Shown: positions 16,567-24,866, counted from the stretch's first letter. The stretch: DNA of 64,000 bases from an uncultured Clostridia bacterium (GCA_947623955.1 CANQIP010000006.1:1-64000); one strand, 5' to 3'. The notes: a model not told the origin generated them from the sequence alone. Program-made: numbers and translations.

Positions 16567-18180
16567 TCACGCGTTTGTATCATCGCGCCGTTTGTAGAGC
16601 AGGTCGTAGCCGAACTCCGTATCGAGCTCGTAGCCGTCCTCGATTATCTTCAAAAACTGACTGCTCTTTATAATGTCTATGTTATGGATTACCACCCACT
16701 TCGGCGGCGTTTCAAGCATAAACTCGTTTATTTCGCGTCCGAATTCGGGGTAATGACCCGCCCACGACTCCTGAAGTGTGAACAGCCTGAAACACGGCAT
16801 TATATCCGACTCCAAGAACCACGCCGCCGAAACATCGTAGCCAAATACGCTGTCCCTGTCCTCCTCCGGTATGCGCGCCGAAAGCGCCTCCGCGCTGTAA
16901 TGCACGTCGGTGTGAATATCGCGGTATATTTCGGGCGACTTCTGTCTTTGCAACTTGTCGGCGTAATGCGCCGCCGTAACGGTCATATTCGCGAAATATC
17001 CCGACATTGGGAACATCATCGCCACGCATAAAAGCACCGACCAGAACGTTATATGCCGCGTCGCGATGAAAAAGAACACCGCGCAGTAAAGCGATATGAG
17101 CGGTATGAGCGTCGTGTAGTAATGCGTGTACGCGAAGCCCATAAGCGCGGGTATAAGCGCGAACACCGATACGGTAGTTATGAGCGACGCCACTTTCGCG
17201 CCGAGCCTTTTCGCGAATACGAGCGATATTACCACGAGCGCGATTATCGGCAGCGTCCAGTTTAAAAGCACCGAAAGGAGCGAGGCCGTCTGTTCCGCGC
17301 CCTCGGCGGCGTAGAGGAAGTTAAACGTAAACGTCGCGAATATCATGTCGCCCAGAAGTCCCTTCGCCGCGAAAAATATACATATCGGCGCGGCGACCGC
17401 AGCCATGCCGCCTATCACCGCGGCAAGGTTTATAAACGCGCTCTTTACGCGTCCGCTTATAAATTCCGTCACGAGCGTCACAAGCACAACGCCGCCTATC
17501 ATTACGCCGTTGTTTATGCGTATAAACGCGCAGACGGCGAAACACGCGCCGTAAATCGCCGAGTAAAGTGGCGGATGCGGCTCGTTTTCGGCTATCGCGA
17601 AATATTTTACCGCGAAATATATCGGTATTACGCACATGAGCATGCAGTATTCCTCGCTCAGATTGCCATCGCTTATCGTCGCGGCGAACGCGAGTACCGT
17701 CAAAACGACGCAAATTACGGAGCGTATCGTTTTCGTGAATATGCGGGCCGTCTTATACATAAATATTGCTGTGAGCGACAAAAATACGCACTGCACTATC
17801 AGCACTCCGCTTTTTCCGCCCGTGAGCGCGAAACCGAGCGCGTTTAAGTAAAACAGTATAGGACCCTTGTGGTCGAAATAGTCGCGGTACACGTTTCGTC
17901 CCTGCGCTATAGCCTTGCCCACTACCATGAAAATGCTCGAGTCGCCGTCGCAGTAATCGTTGTACAAAGGGCTGGTGGACGCCGACAGAAACAGCAGAAA
18001 CGCCGTGCAGAACGCCGACAGCAAAATATATATTACAATCCGCTTTATGAGATATTTGCGGTAATCGCCGTCCTGAAGGCGCGTCGGGTCGGGCAGGCGG
18101 ATAAACTTCTTTTTCCCGAGCTTGCCCGCCTCGCGTATTTTATCCATACTTATCTGATACGTTACCTCTTTTTTCGCCAT
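16567..18180 (-). CDS. GT39/PMT-like polytopic membrane glycosyltransferase
   Basis: 537 residues with about ten membrane helices. The first extracytoplasmic loop YCDGDSSIFMVVGKAIAQG, then YRDYFDHKGPILFYLNALG, is the D-x-x-x-F ... D-H-K-G-P pattern of GT-C enzymes of the ArnT/PMT type (glycosyltransferase family 39), which use polyprenyl-phosphate sugars. The last 150 residues form an extracytoplasmic domain. GGAGGTG is five bases before the ATG. A sigma-A promoter lies at 18210-18238. It heads the minus-strand run with ROK and GH88; whether they work together is not clear. Confidence 0.85.
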   Translation of the reverse strand: MAKKEVTYQISMDKIREAGKLGKKKFIRLPDPTRLQDGDYRKYLIKRIVIYILLSAFCTAFLLFLSASTSPLYNDYCDGDSSIFMVVGKAIAQGRNVYRDYFDHKGPILFYLNALGFALTGGKSGVLIVQCVFLSLTAIFMYKTARIFTKTIRSVICVVLTVLAFAATISDGNLSEEYCMLMCVIPIYFAVKYFAIAENEPHPPLYSAIYGACFAVCAFIRINNGVMIGGVVLVTLVTEFISGRVKSAFINLAAVIGGMAAVAAPICIFFAAKGLLGDMIFATFTFNFLYAAEGAEQTASLLSVLLNWTLPIIALVVISLVFAKRLGAKVASLITTVSVFALIPALMGFAYTHYYTTLIPLISLYCAVFFFIATRHITFWSVLLCVAMMFPMSGYFANMTVTAAHYADKLQRQKSPEIYRDIHTDVHYSAEALSARIPEEDRDSVFGYDVSAAWFLESDIMPCFRLFTLQESWAGHYPEFGREINEFMLETPPKWVVIHNIDIIKSSQFLKIIEDGYELDTEFGYDLLYKRRDDTNA

Positions 18181-18209
18181 ACTTACACCTCCGGCAGTAT
18201 ATCATATAA

Positions 18210-18238
18210 ATAATACCACGCGCCGCCGCCATATTCAA
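18210..18238 (-). promoter_or_regulatory. Sigma-A promoter of the GT39-ROK-GH88-polymerase run
   Basis: On the minus strand TTGAAT (18233-18238), 17-bp spacer, TATTAT (18210-18215), 30 bases before the start. Confidence 0.65.
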
Positions 18239-18302
18239 TTTACGGCATATTACATTTTTCTAAAAATAACTTAACATAGGAACACGGAGCATTTATTTTT
18301 TG

Positions 18303-18331
18303 TTGTAAATTACGGAATTATATGGTACAAT
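18303..18331 (+). promoter_or_regulatory. Sigma-A promoter of the YdjG-H-I-like cluster
   Basis: TTGTAA (18303-18308), 17-bp spacer, TACAAT (18326-18331), 40 bases before the ATG at 18372. Confidence 0.65.
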
Positions 18332-18371
18332 ATTCTTAATGGTATGAATGTTTGCCGGTAAGGAGGTAAAT

Positions 18372-19463
18372 ATGGCTGAAATACGGAATTTTAAATGTCC
18401 CTGCTGCGGCGCGCCGCTTGTGTTCGACGGCGTTTCGCAGACGCTCGACTGTTCCTCGTGTGGGAACAAGTTCGAGGTCGAGACGCTGAGACAGCTTGAG
18501 CAGGGAGCGAACGACGCGGCGAAGGAGTCAAAATTTGACTGGACGCATTACGAGCCGCGAAACTATGAACCCGAGGGAGAAATCGACCTCGCATCGTATT
18601 CCTGTCCGTCGTGCGGCGCGGAAATAGCGGGCGACGACAACCTCGGCGCGACGATATGCCCCTACTGCGGCAACTCCACGATAGTAAAGCGCAATTTTGA
18701 GGGCACGCTCCGTCCCGACTATATTATCCCGTTCAAGACGGATAAGGACGGCGCGATGCGTGCGTTTGAAAACGCGTGCGCAAACGCCCCGTTTCTGCCG
18801 AAGGAATTTAAGGATAAACGCGTTGTTGAGAAAATGACGGGCGTGTACGTGCCGTACTGGATGTTCGACTGCGACTGCGATATAAGCGCGGTATACGCCG
18901 CGACACGCGTTTCGGCATGGTCGGACGGTCGGTTCGATTACGTGAAAACCGATTTCTACAAGCTTATCCGCGCAGGCAGCGTGGGGTTTGCCAATATCCC
19001 CGTGGACGCGTCGTCAAAGACGGACAACCGCTACATGGAGGGCGTTGAGCCGTTCGATTACAGCGCGGCTGTGGATTTTAACGCGGGATATTTGTCGGGC
19101 TGTCTTGCCGACAGGTACGACGTGAGCGCGGACGACAGCATAGAGCGCGCGAACGAGAGAGTAAAAAATACCGCCGCGGAGGTACTCGGCTCGACCGCCA
19201 TGGGCTACGCCACGGTAATTCCCGAAAATTCAAGCATAAGCTTTTCGGGCGGTAAAATACGGTATTCGCTGCTCCCCGTGTGGATGCTGAATATCAAATA
19301 CATGGACAAAATGTACAAGTACGTCATAAACGGTCAGACGGGCAAGGTGTCGGGCGAATTCCCGACGAGCAAGGCTAAAAAAGTCCGCTTTTTCGCGGCT
19401 GTGTTCGGTGCGGTGTTTGCCGCGTGCGCGGCGTGCGTCCTGGCGTTCACGCATTTGATGTAA
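18372..19463 (+). CDS. Zinc-ribbon membrane-anchored protein, YdjG-like
   Basis: 363 residues. Two TFIIB-type zinc ribbons open the protein: CPCCGAPL ... CSSCGNKF and CPSCGAEI ... CPYCGNS. A conserved middle domain with PDYIIPFKTDK and GVYVPYWMFDCD follows, and a single membrane helix closes it (about residues 335-358). This is the build of Bacillus subtilis YdjG, often mis-annotated as PriA helicase. YdjG and YdjH form a membrane platform for PspA and work with the SPFH protein YdjI in envelope stress; here TPM and SPFH genes follow in the same order. The start at 18372 has AGGAGG five bases before it; an ATG at 18348 lacks a site. Confidence 0.87.
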   Translation: MAEIRNFKCPCCGAPLVFDGVSQTLDCSSCGNKFEVETLRQLEQGANDAAKESKFDWTHYEPRNYEPEGEIDLASYSCPSCGAEIAGDDNLGATICPYCGNSTIVKRNFEGTLRPDYIIPFKTDKDGAMRAFENACANAPFLPKEFKDKRVVEKMTGVYVPYWMFDCDCDISAVYAATRVSAWSDGRFDYVKTDFYKLIRAGSVGFANIPVDASSKTDNRYMEGVEPFDYSAAVDFNAGYLSGCLADRYDVSADDSIERANERVKNTAAEVLGSTAMGYATVIPENSSISFSGGKIRYSLLPVWMLNIKYMDKMYKYVINGQTGKVSGEFPTSKAKKVRFFAAVFGAVFAACAACVLAFTHLM

Positions 19464-19477
19464 GGAGGGACGCTGTG

Positions 19478-20272
19478 ATGAAGAAAAGAATTTTTACGTT
19501 CCTCGCGGTCATATTCACGTTGACCGCCTTTGCGCCGTTTACATCGTTCGCCTACAACACGCCCGTCACGGACGAGGTCGGCTATCTTACGCAGGACGAA
19601 GTAAACGCGCTTAACTCGTACCTCGAACAAGTGCGGAATGAATATGGCATGGATGTGGTCGTGTACATAGAGCAGTCGGCGGGTAGCAACAACGTGCTTT
19701 TGCGTGCGGACGACATATACGATTACCGCGGCTATGGCGCAGGTGAAAACCGCGACGGCATAATGATGTACATAAGCATGTACCCGCGCAAATACACGTT
19801 TTCGACGTGCGGCGAGGGTATACGCGTTTTTAACGACGCGGCGATAGAGCGTCTTACAGAGGTTGCGGGCGAGTACATGCGTGCGGGCGACTATTACGAC
19901 GCGGTCGCGGCGTATGCCGAAGAGTCTTACAATATGCTCACGGCTGCGGCAAACGGCGAGGTGTACGGCGAAGGTGCGGCTGACGATTATACAAAGCCCG
20001 TCGCGTGGGGACTTGCGGGAATTATACCGCTTATAGTGGCAACGCTCACAACACGCGCGCGGAGCAGAGGAATGAACACGGCGCAGTACAACAATTCGGC
20101 TGCCGGTTACGTAAAAGGCGGTCTTAACCTCACGACCTCGAACGACCTCTTTCTGTACAGTTCGATAACGCGCACGCCGCGTATGCAAAACACCGCGAAT
20201 TCCGGCGGCAGTACCACGCATATGTCGTCAAGCGGCGAAATGCACGGCGGTGGCGGCGGTGGCAGCTACTAA
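19478..20272 (+). CDS. TPM domain protein, YdjH/YgcG-like
   Basis: 264 residues: a signal peptide (MKKRIFTFLAVIFTLTAFAP, cut near SFAY), a TPM domain (VGYLTQDEVNALNSYLEQV through about residue 150), a membrane helix near residue 175 and a cytoplasmic tail ending in HGGGGGGSY, as in YgcG-type proteins that end in glycine runs. TPM domains lie outside the cell and some have phosphatase activity; in YdjH it serves the PspA-linked complex. GTG at 19475 and ATG at 19478 are both possible; AGGAGG at 19463-19468 allows either. Confidence 0.87.
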   Translation: MKKRIFTFLAVIFTLTAFAPFTSFAYNTPVTDEVGYLTQDEVNALNSYLEQVRNEYGMDVVVYIEQSAGSNNVLLRADDIYDYRGYGAGENRDGIMMYISMYPRKYTFSTCGEGIRVFNDAAIERLTEVAGEYMRAGDYYDAVAAYAEESYNMLTAAANGEVYGEGAADDYTKPVAWGLAGIIPLIVATLTTRARSRGMNTAQYNNSAAGYVKGGLNLTTSNDLFLYSSITRTPRMQNTANSGGSTTHMSSSGEMHGGGGGGSY

Positions 20273-20327
20273 GAAATTGATCCGCAGCGCGGATTAAAAT
20301 AAATATTAAATTTACGGAGGGACTAAT

Positions 20328-20741
20328 ATGAAAAAAACGAACAAGGTAATAGCCGTTCTGGCTGCAATGATTATGGTATTGGCTCTTGTCGCGGGCTGCG
20401 GCAATAACGCGGGCGGCAACAACGCGGCGGACGAGCCGAAGGTCGAGTCCGTTGTGGGAAAGTGGACGGTTGTGTCCGGCACGCTTCAAAGCGAGGAGTT
20501 TGATCCCAAAACTCTCGGCTTCGCTGTAGCGATGGAATTTAAGGACGACGGTTCATTCAATTTAGTCTTGACAAGTTCCATGTTCCCCGATGCAGCCGAG
20601 GAGAGTGCCTCCGGCACATGGACGCAGGACGGTGAAAATGTTACCATTACCGCAAACGACGAGTCTCTGGACGGAAAGCTTGAGGACGGAAAGCTTACAT
20701 TTTCGGACGGCGACAGAAGCATGGTACTCGAAAGGGAATAA
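20328..20741 (+). CDS. Small lipoprotein, lipocalin-like fold
   Basis: 137 residues. Signal peptide with the lipobox LVAGC (cysteine 24), a short Gly/Asn-rich linker and a beta-rich domain: VVGKWTVVSGT, AMEFKDDGSFNLVL, ASGTWTQDGENVTIT, then KLTFSDGDRSMVLE. That pattern of a 'GKW' strand and a 'G-x-W' repeat is the lipocalin-like/DUF5640 type seen in clostridial lipoproteins. It lies between the TPM and SPFH genes in the same orientation with GGAGG upstream, so it is probably co-transcribed. Function unknown. Confidence 0.85.
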   Translation: MKKTNKVIAVLAAMIMVLALVAGCGNNAGGNNAADEPKVESVVGKWTVVSGTLQSEEFDPKTLGFAVAMEFKDDGSFNLVLTSSMFPDAAEESASGTWTQDGENVTITANDESLDGKLEDGKLTFSDGDRSMVLERE

Positions 20742-20765
20742 ACGAACTAAAAAGGAGATAAGACT

Positions 20766-22031
20766 ATGGGACTTTTAAAAGCCGGAGTCGGCGCGCTCAC
20801 GGGCGTACTCGCCGATTCATGGAGAGATTATTTCTACTGCGAGGCGCTTGACGCCGACACTCTCGCGGTAAAGGGAGCAAAGCGCGAGGGTAAGCGCAGT
20901 TCAAACAAGCACGGCGACGACAATATTATATCGAACGGCTCAATCGTCGCGGTAAACGACGGTCAGTGCATGGTTATCGTAGACCAGGGCAAGGTCGTCG
21001 AGGTATGCGCCGAGCCGGGCGAATTTGTGTACGACACATCGACCGATCCGAGCCTGTTCTACGGCAATCTGAAGGAAACGATTAAAGCCACCTTTGAGCA
21101 GCTCGGCAAGCGTTTCACGTTCGGCGGCGAGCCGGCGAAGGATCAGAGGGTGTACTACTTCAACACAAAGGAAATCGTCGGCAACAAGTACGGCACGCCC
21201 AGCCCCGTGCCGTTCCGCGTCGTTGACAAGAACATAGGTCTGGACGTGGATATAGCCATTCGCTGCCACGGCGAGTATTCGTACAAGCTTACCGACCCGA
21301 TTTTGTTCTACACGAACGTGTGCGGCAACATATCGGACGCGTACAAGCGCGACGCGATTGACAGTCAGCTTAAAACGGAACTGCTCACCGCACTGCAGCC
21401 CGCGTTCGCGAAAATTTCCGAGATGGGCGTGCGATACAGCGCGCTGCCGGCTCACACAACGAAAATTTCACAGGCGCTCAACGAGATACTCAGTAAGGAG
21501 TGGCGCGAGAGACGCGGTATAGAAATCGTCGTATTCGGAATATCGAGCGTAAACGCCTCCGAAGAGGACGAGAAGATGATCAAGGAAATTCAGCGCAACG
21601 CCGCTTTGCGCGACCCGAACATGGCTGCCGCGCACCTTACGGGCGCGCAGGCACAGGCTATGCAGGACGCCGCGAAGAATGAGGGCGGTATGGGCGCCAT
21701 GGGCGGATTTTTCGGCATGAACATGGCAAACAACGCCGCCGGCAATCAAGCCGCGAACCTGTTCGCGATGGGACAGCAGCAACAGCAGTCCGCGCCCGCG
21801 GCGGGCGGCTGGAAGTGTGAATGCGGCACGGAAAACACCGGCAAATTCTGCTCCAACTGCGGCAAACCGCAGCCTACCTCGTGGAAATGCGAGTGCGGCA
21901 CGGAAAACACGGGTAAGTTCTGCTCCAACTGCGGCAAGCCCAAGCCCGAGGGCTTTACGTGCGCTAAGTGCGGCTACACCGGCACGGGCGCGGCTCCGAA
22001 GTTCTGCCCGAACTGCGGAAACGCGTTTTAA
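20766..22031 (+). CDS. SPFH domain protein with C-terminal zinc ribbons, YdjI-like
   Basis: 421 residues. The N-terminal half is an SPFH domain of the YdjI/'virion core protein' type (SNGSIVAVNDGQCMVIVDQG, then LDVDIAIRCHGEYSYKL), about residues 30-255. A Gly/Met/Gln/Ala-rich linker (about 285-335) leads to three zinc ribbons: two near-identical repeats CECGTENTGKFCSNCGKP and one CAKCGYTG ... CPNCGNAF. No membrane helix is present, so it is cytosolic and probably bound to the membrane by its partners YdjG and YdjH. The direct repeat of the ribbon module (21812-21866 and 21884-21938) is nearly identical at DNA level, a recent duplication. Confidence 0.9.
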   Translation: MGLLKAGVGALTGVLADSWRDYFYCEALDADTLAVKGAKREGKRSSNKHGDDNIISNGSIVAVNDGQCMVIVDQGKVVEVCAEPGEFVYDTSTDPSLFYGNLKETIKATFEQLGKRFTFGGEPAKDQRVYYFNTKEIVGNKYGTPSPVPFRVVDKNIGLDVDIAIRCHGEYSYKLTDPILFYTNVCGNISDAYKRDAIDSQLKTELLTALQPAFAKISEMGVRYSALPAHTTKISQALNEILSKEWRERRGIEIVVFGISSVNASEEDEKMIKEIQRNAALRDPNMAAAHLTGAQAQAMQDAAKNEGGMGAMGGFFGMNMANNAAGNQAANLFAMGQQQQQSAPAAGGWKCECGTENTGKFCSNCGKPQPTSWKCECGTENTGKFCSNCGKPKPEGFTCAKCGYTGTGAAPKFCPNCGNAF

Positions 22032-22054
22032 TCCGCGTTAAAATTAAAAATGAA

Positions 22055-22096
22055 AAACTGTGCCGGCCCGGGGGTAAAAGGCTGACACAGTTTTTT
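22055..22096 (+). terminator. Terminator of the YdjG-H-I-like cluster
   Basis: AAACTGTG ... CACAGTTT stem with a GC-rich loop and a following T-run, 20 bases after the SPFH stop. Confidence 0.75.
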
Positions 22097-22125
22097 GTTT
22101 GCCGCCGCGCGGGCGGTCGTCGTAT

Positions 22126-22746
22126 TCAGTTTCCCGTGATAAAGCGTTTTGCCTTCTGCACAAGCTCCACAACGCCGAAACGCACCTCAACGTTCCTGCC
22201 CGTACCCGTGATTATATCATAGGAGTCGGCGTTCAGTTCGCTTTTAAGGAGTTTGTCGCTTTCCTCGCTCAATTTACCGCCGCTGTTTTCGGTAAAGCAC
22301 ATCGGCGGGTACATCACGCACCACCAGTTTTTACCGCCGCCGCTGCCGAGTACGACGCGAACGCCGTAATATTCGCCCTCCGGCAGCGTTATACCGTCGT
22401 ACTCCTTGCGCGGAAAATAAAATTTACCGTACTCCGCGCGCGACGTGTATGTACAGCCGTTTTCACTAAGCGTCTCGTCCGCTATACGCTTGATTTCGTC
22501 AAGACTGTTTGTTATTTTCGCTCTGCCCTCGCCTATATCCGCGCTTTTAAGTCTCTCCCCCGCCTCGCTTATAACTGCGTCGCGTACCCTTAGCTTTACG
22601 CTCTGCGCGTCCGCGCCGTCGCTGTCGGCTATTATGTGCAGACGGATAAGATTGTTTTCAAGGTCGCCGTGAACAGCGTCGGAGTACGACGTGACGGCAG
22701 CCGTCAGCAAAAGCGCGATAAAAAAAGCAGCCGTAATCTTTTTCAT
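22126..22746 (-). CDS. spoIIR: Stage II sporulation protein R
   Basis: Signalling protein secreted from the forespore that triggers SpoIIGA to process pro-sigma-E in the mother cell. 206 residues: an N-terminal membrane/signal segment, then the conserved NNLIRLHIIADSDGADAQSVK, and the C-terminal GGKNWWCVMYPPMCF that marks the family. In Bacillus it is made under sigma-F; I could not find a clear sigma-F promoter here. Convergent with the SPFH cluster and divergent from ypeB. It is one of three firm pieces of evidence that the organism sporulates. Confidence 0.95.
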   Translation of the reverse strand: MKKITAAFFIALLLTAAVTSYSDAVHGDLENNLIRLHIIADSDGADAQSVKLRVRDAVISEAGERLKSADIGEGRAKITNSLDEIKRIADETLSENGCTYTSRAEYGKFYFPRKEYDGITLPEGEYYGVRVVLGSGGGKNWWCVMYPPMCFTENSGGKLSEESDKLLKSELNADSYDIITGTGRNVEVRFGVVELVQKAKRFITGN

Positions 22747-22804
22747 TTCATTTCTCCCCGTTTTCGTGATTTTAATTTAAGTATTGACAAATCCTTGAAT
22801 TTAA

Positions 22805-22835
22805 TACATATTTTCTTTTTCGGCGGCTAATACTA
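22805..22835 (+). promoter_or_regulatory. Possible sigma-G promoter of ypeB
   Basis: TACATA (22805-22810), 18-bp spacer, AATACTA (22829-22835), close to the forespore sigma-G pattern GNATR-N18-CATNNTA with one mismatch in each box. It is 29 bases before the ypeB ATG. The known sigma-G dependence of ypeB supports it. Confidence 0.5.
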
Positions 22836-22863
22836 AAGAAAAAACTTTAAAAGGAGTATTATA

Positions 22864-24225
22864 ATGGAAAAGGTAAAAAATGTGCATATATGGCTTTACT
22901 CGGTGCTTATCGCGGGGCTTGTCACCGCGCTCGTGTGGGGCGCGGCGTCGTCCAAGAGCGCGAGGGCGCTTGAAATCTCGAACGAAAACGCCTATAACCG
23001 CGCGTTCTTCGAGCTCACCGACCACGTCTCGAATATCAATAACTATTTGAGCAAGGCACGGCTCGCGAACGGTGCGTCGTCGCTCGCAAAAATTTCGGGC
23101 GACATATTCCGCGAAAGCACGTCGGCAAAGGCTTGTCTCGGTCAGCTCCCCACGTCGCAGGTACAGCTTGACAACACGTCAAAATTTCTCTCGCAGGTCG
23201 GCGATTACACGTACGTGCTGTCGCAGAACATGATCAACGGTCAGTCGCCGTCGGACGAGGAACGCGAGAACCTTTCAAAGCTCAACGAGTACGCGTCCGA
23301 TTTGAGTGACACGCTCACGGAAATCCAGAGTAAAATCACAAGCGGCGAGATACACATTTCGGAAAAGGACGGTAAAGGCATCATCGGCGAGGAAACAGCC
23401 GAGGCTGCGGGCGAGGATATTTTTGCCGACCTTGAAAACGTCGAAAAGTCGTTCGAGGATTACCCGTCGCTGATATACGACGGCCCGTTTTCGGAGCATA
23501 TAGAGAACCGCAAGCCCGCGCTTCTCGAAAACGCGGACAACATCTCGCAAGCCGACGCGCTCAAAAAAGCGGAGCAGTTCCTCGGCGGCAACGGCGGCTC
23601 GCTCGTATTCTCGGGTCTTTCGGAAAACACGCCCGTGCCGGCTTACACGTTCACGAAGGACACCGACAACGGTCAGATTTCGATAAGCGTCACGCGCAAG
23701 GGCGGCTATATTCTTTCCTACCTCAACAGCCGCAGCGTCGGCGACGCGCTTTTGACGATCGACGAGGCGACGGAGCGCGCCGCGCAGTTTTTGCAGACGA
23801 ACGGCTTTTACAGCATGCAGCGCAGCTACTACGACAAGCTCGGCTCTATCGCCACGATTAACTTCGCGTACGTGCAGGACAACGTGACGTGCTACAGCGA
23901 CCTCGTGAAGGTGCGCGTCGCGCTCGACAACGGCGAGGTTATCGGTATTGAGACGAACGGTTATATCATGAACCACACCGAGCGTTCTCTCGCCGAGCCG
24001 CAGCTTACGATGGAGGACGCGCAGTCGTATGTTTCTACCGGTCTTGAGGTTAGCGGCAAAAAGCTTGCGCTCATACCGAAGGACAGTATGCGCGAGGTGC
24101 TTTGCTATGAGTACGCCGGAGCGTTTGCGGGTAAAAACTTCCTCGTGTACGTCAACGCCGACACCGGTGCGGAGGAGGAAATATTTATCCTTATCGAAAG
24201 CCCCGAGGGCGTGCTGACGGTTTAA
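22864..24225 (+). CDS. ypeB: Germination protein YpeB
   Basis: 453 residues. N-terminal membrane anchor (residues 10-27), a coiled/helical region with ALEISNENAYNRAFFELTDH and NNYLSKARLANG, both typical of YpeB, then three PepSY-like repeats, for example ADALKKAEQFLG and DEATERAAQFL. In Bacillus YpeB sits on the spore inner membrane and holds the cortex-lytic enzyme SleB; the two genes are normally neighbours. No sleB gene is next to it here. Strong AAAGGAG upstream. The terminator at 24232-24270 follows. Confidence 0.94.
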   Translation: MEKVKNVHIWLYSVLIAGLVTALVWGAASSKSARALEISNENAYNRAFFELTDHVSNINNYLSKARLANGASSLAKISGDIFRESTSAKACLGQLPTSQVQLDNTSKFLSQVGDYTYVLSQNMINGQSPSDEERENLSKLNEYASDLSDTLTEIQSKITSGEIHISEKDGKGIIGEETAEAAGEDIFADLENVEKSFEDYPSLIYDGPFSEHIENRKPALLENADNISQADALKKAEQFLGGNGGSLVFSGLSENTPVPAYTFTKDTDNGQISISVTRKGGYILSYLNSRSVGDALLTIDEATERAAQFLQTNGFYSMQRSYYDKLGSIATINFAYVQDNVTCYSDLVKVRVALDNGEVIGIETNGYIMNHTERSLAEPQLTMEDAQSYVSTGLEVSGKKLALIPKDSMREVLCYEYAGAFAGKNFLVYVNADTGAEEEIFILIESPEGVLTV

Positions 24226-24231
24226 CGGTGT

Positions 24232-24270
24232 AAAAAGGCGTATCGCTGACAAGGCGGTACGCCTTTTTAT
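24232..24270 (+). terminator. ypeB terminator
   Basis: AAAAAGGCGTA / TACGCCTTTTT stem followed by ATTC; seven bases after the ypeB stop. Confidence 0.8.
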
Positions 24271-24279
24271 TCTTTTTTG

Positions 24280-24322
24280 TTGACTTATTCGCGAAATGTG
24301 GTATAACAAATGTACCACATTT
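24280..24322 (+). promoter_or_regulatory. Candidate promoter overlapping a perfect dyad
   Basis: TTGACT (24280-24285), 16-bp spacer, TATAAC (24302-24307). The 10-bp inverted repeat AAATGTGGTA (24294-24303) / TACCACATTT (24313-24322) overlaps the -10. It may be an operator; alternatively, because six T follow, it is a weak terminator backing up the ypeB one. Confidence 0.4.
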
Positions 24323-24563
24323 TTTACTTTGTTATATTAAATATATAACACTGCTTTTTTAATACCGTATTTTAGAATATTCGGTTTGAATATTTTATTT
24401 CTATTAGGGGAAGGTTTGTGTTTGTACAAAACGCAGGCTTTATATAAGATACCTTCCTTAATAGATTTCTTTTGGTAGTGTTTTATATGCAAAGTAAAAT
24501 GTGTGGTAACATTTCCAAGCCGCGTTTTTATGCGTGGTGCGGATTTGTGCCACGCATTTTTTA
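24314..24563 (+). ncRNA. Candidate noncoding RNA in the AT-rich gap after ypeB
   Basis: About 250 bases with no credible reading frame between a possible promoter and a good terminator (ATGCGTGG 24530-24537 / CCACGCAT 24550-24557, then TTTTTA). Inside, CTATTAGGGGAAGGT (24401-24415) pairs with ACCTTCCTTAATAG (24451-24464), enclosing a second hairpin GTGTTT-GTAC-AAAACGC, and AAATGT/ACATTT forms another. The pairing is better than expected for drifting intergenic DNA. Family not recognised. Confidence 0.35.
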
Positions 24564-24579
24564 GTGGGGATTTCTGCAA

Positions 24580-24712
24580 GCCTCCCCTATTATGGGAGGT
24601 GTCGGCGCGTGCTATTGCGCAGCAATAGCTGGCAAAGCCGACGGAGGGGTTTGGAACGCAAATGAAACCCCTCCGTCACACTACGTGTGACAGCTCCCCT
24701 GGTAGGGGAGCC
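24580..24712. mobile_element. MITE-like palindromic element, copy 2
   Basis: 133-bp element of the same type as 4990-5105: left end GCCTCCCCTATTATGGGAGG, right end complement GGCTCCCCTACCAGGGGAGC, with inner GTCACACTACGTGTGAC. An extra inner hairpin GCTATTGCGCAGCAATAGC is present on the left. No coding capacity. Confidence 0.75.
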
Positions 24713-24737
24713 TCACGATATACAACGCACGCAGTTA

Positions 24738-24850
24738 GCCTCTCCTTGAGGAGAGGTGGCATCGCAAAGCGATGACGGAGAGGTGGCAACACGCATTTTA
24801 GGAAACCACCTCTCAGTCGCCTACGGCGACAGCTCCCCTCAAGGGGAGCC
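24738..24850. mobile_element. MITE-like palindromic element, copy 3
   Basis: 113-bp element: left end GCCTCTCCTTGAGGAGAGGT, right end complement GGCTCCCCTTGAGGGGAGCT, inner hairpins CATCGCAAAGCGATG and GTCGCCTACGGCGAC. It lies 25 bases after copy 2, in the same orientation. Confidence 0.75.
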
Positions 24851-24866
24851 TCACGCTTACGCGTCG

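Noticed and set aside
12914-18180. Prophage or plasmid origin for the UvrX-YolD pair.
   Set aside because: No integrase, phage structural genes or compositional change are seen around it.
18348-18371. Start of the YdjG-like gene at 18348.
   Set aside because: No ribosome site; the sequence AGGAGG just before 18372 sets the start there.
24337-24579. Minus-strand open frame of 80 codons in the gap after ypeB.
   Set aside because: Basic, low-complexity composition, no ribosome site, no recognisable motif, and the DNA is explained better by RNA-like hairpins.
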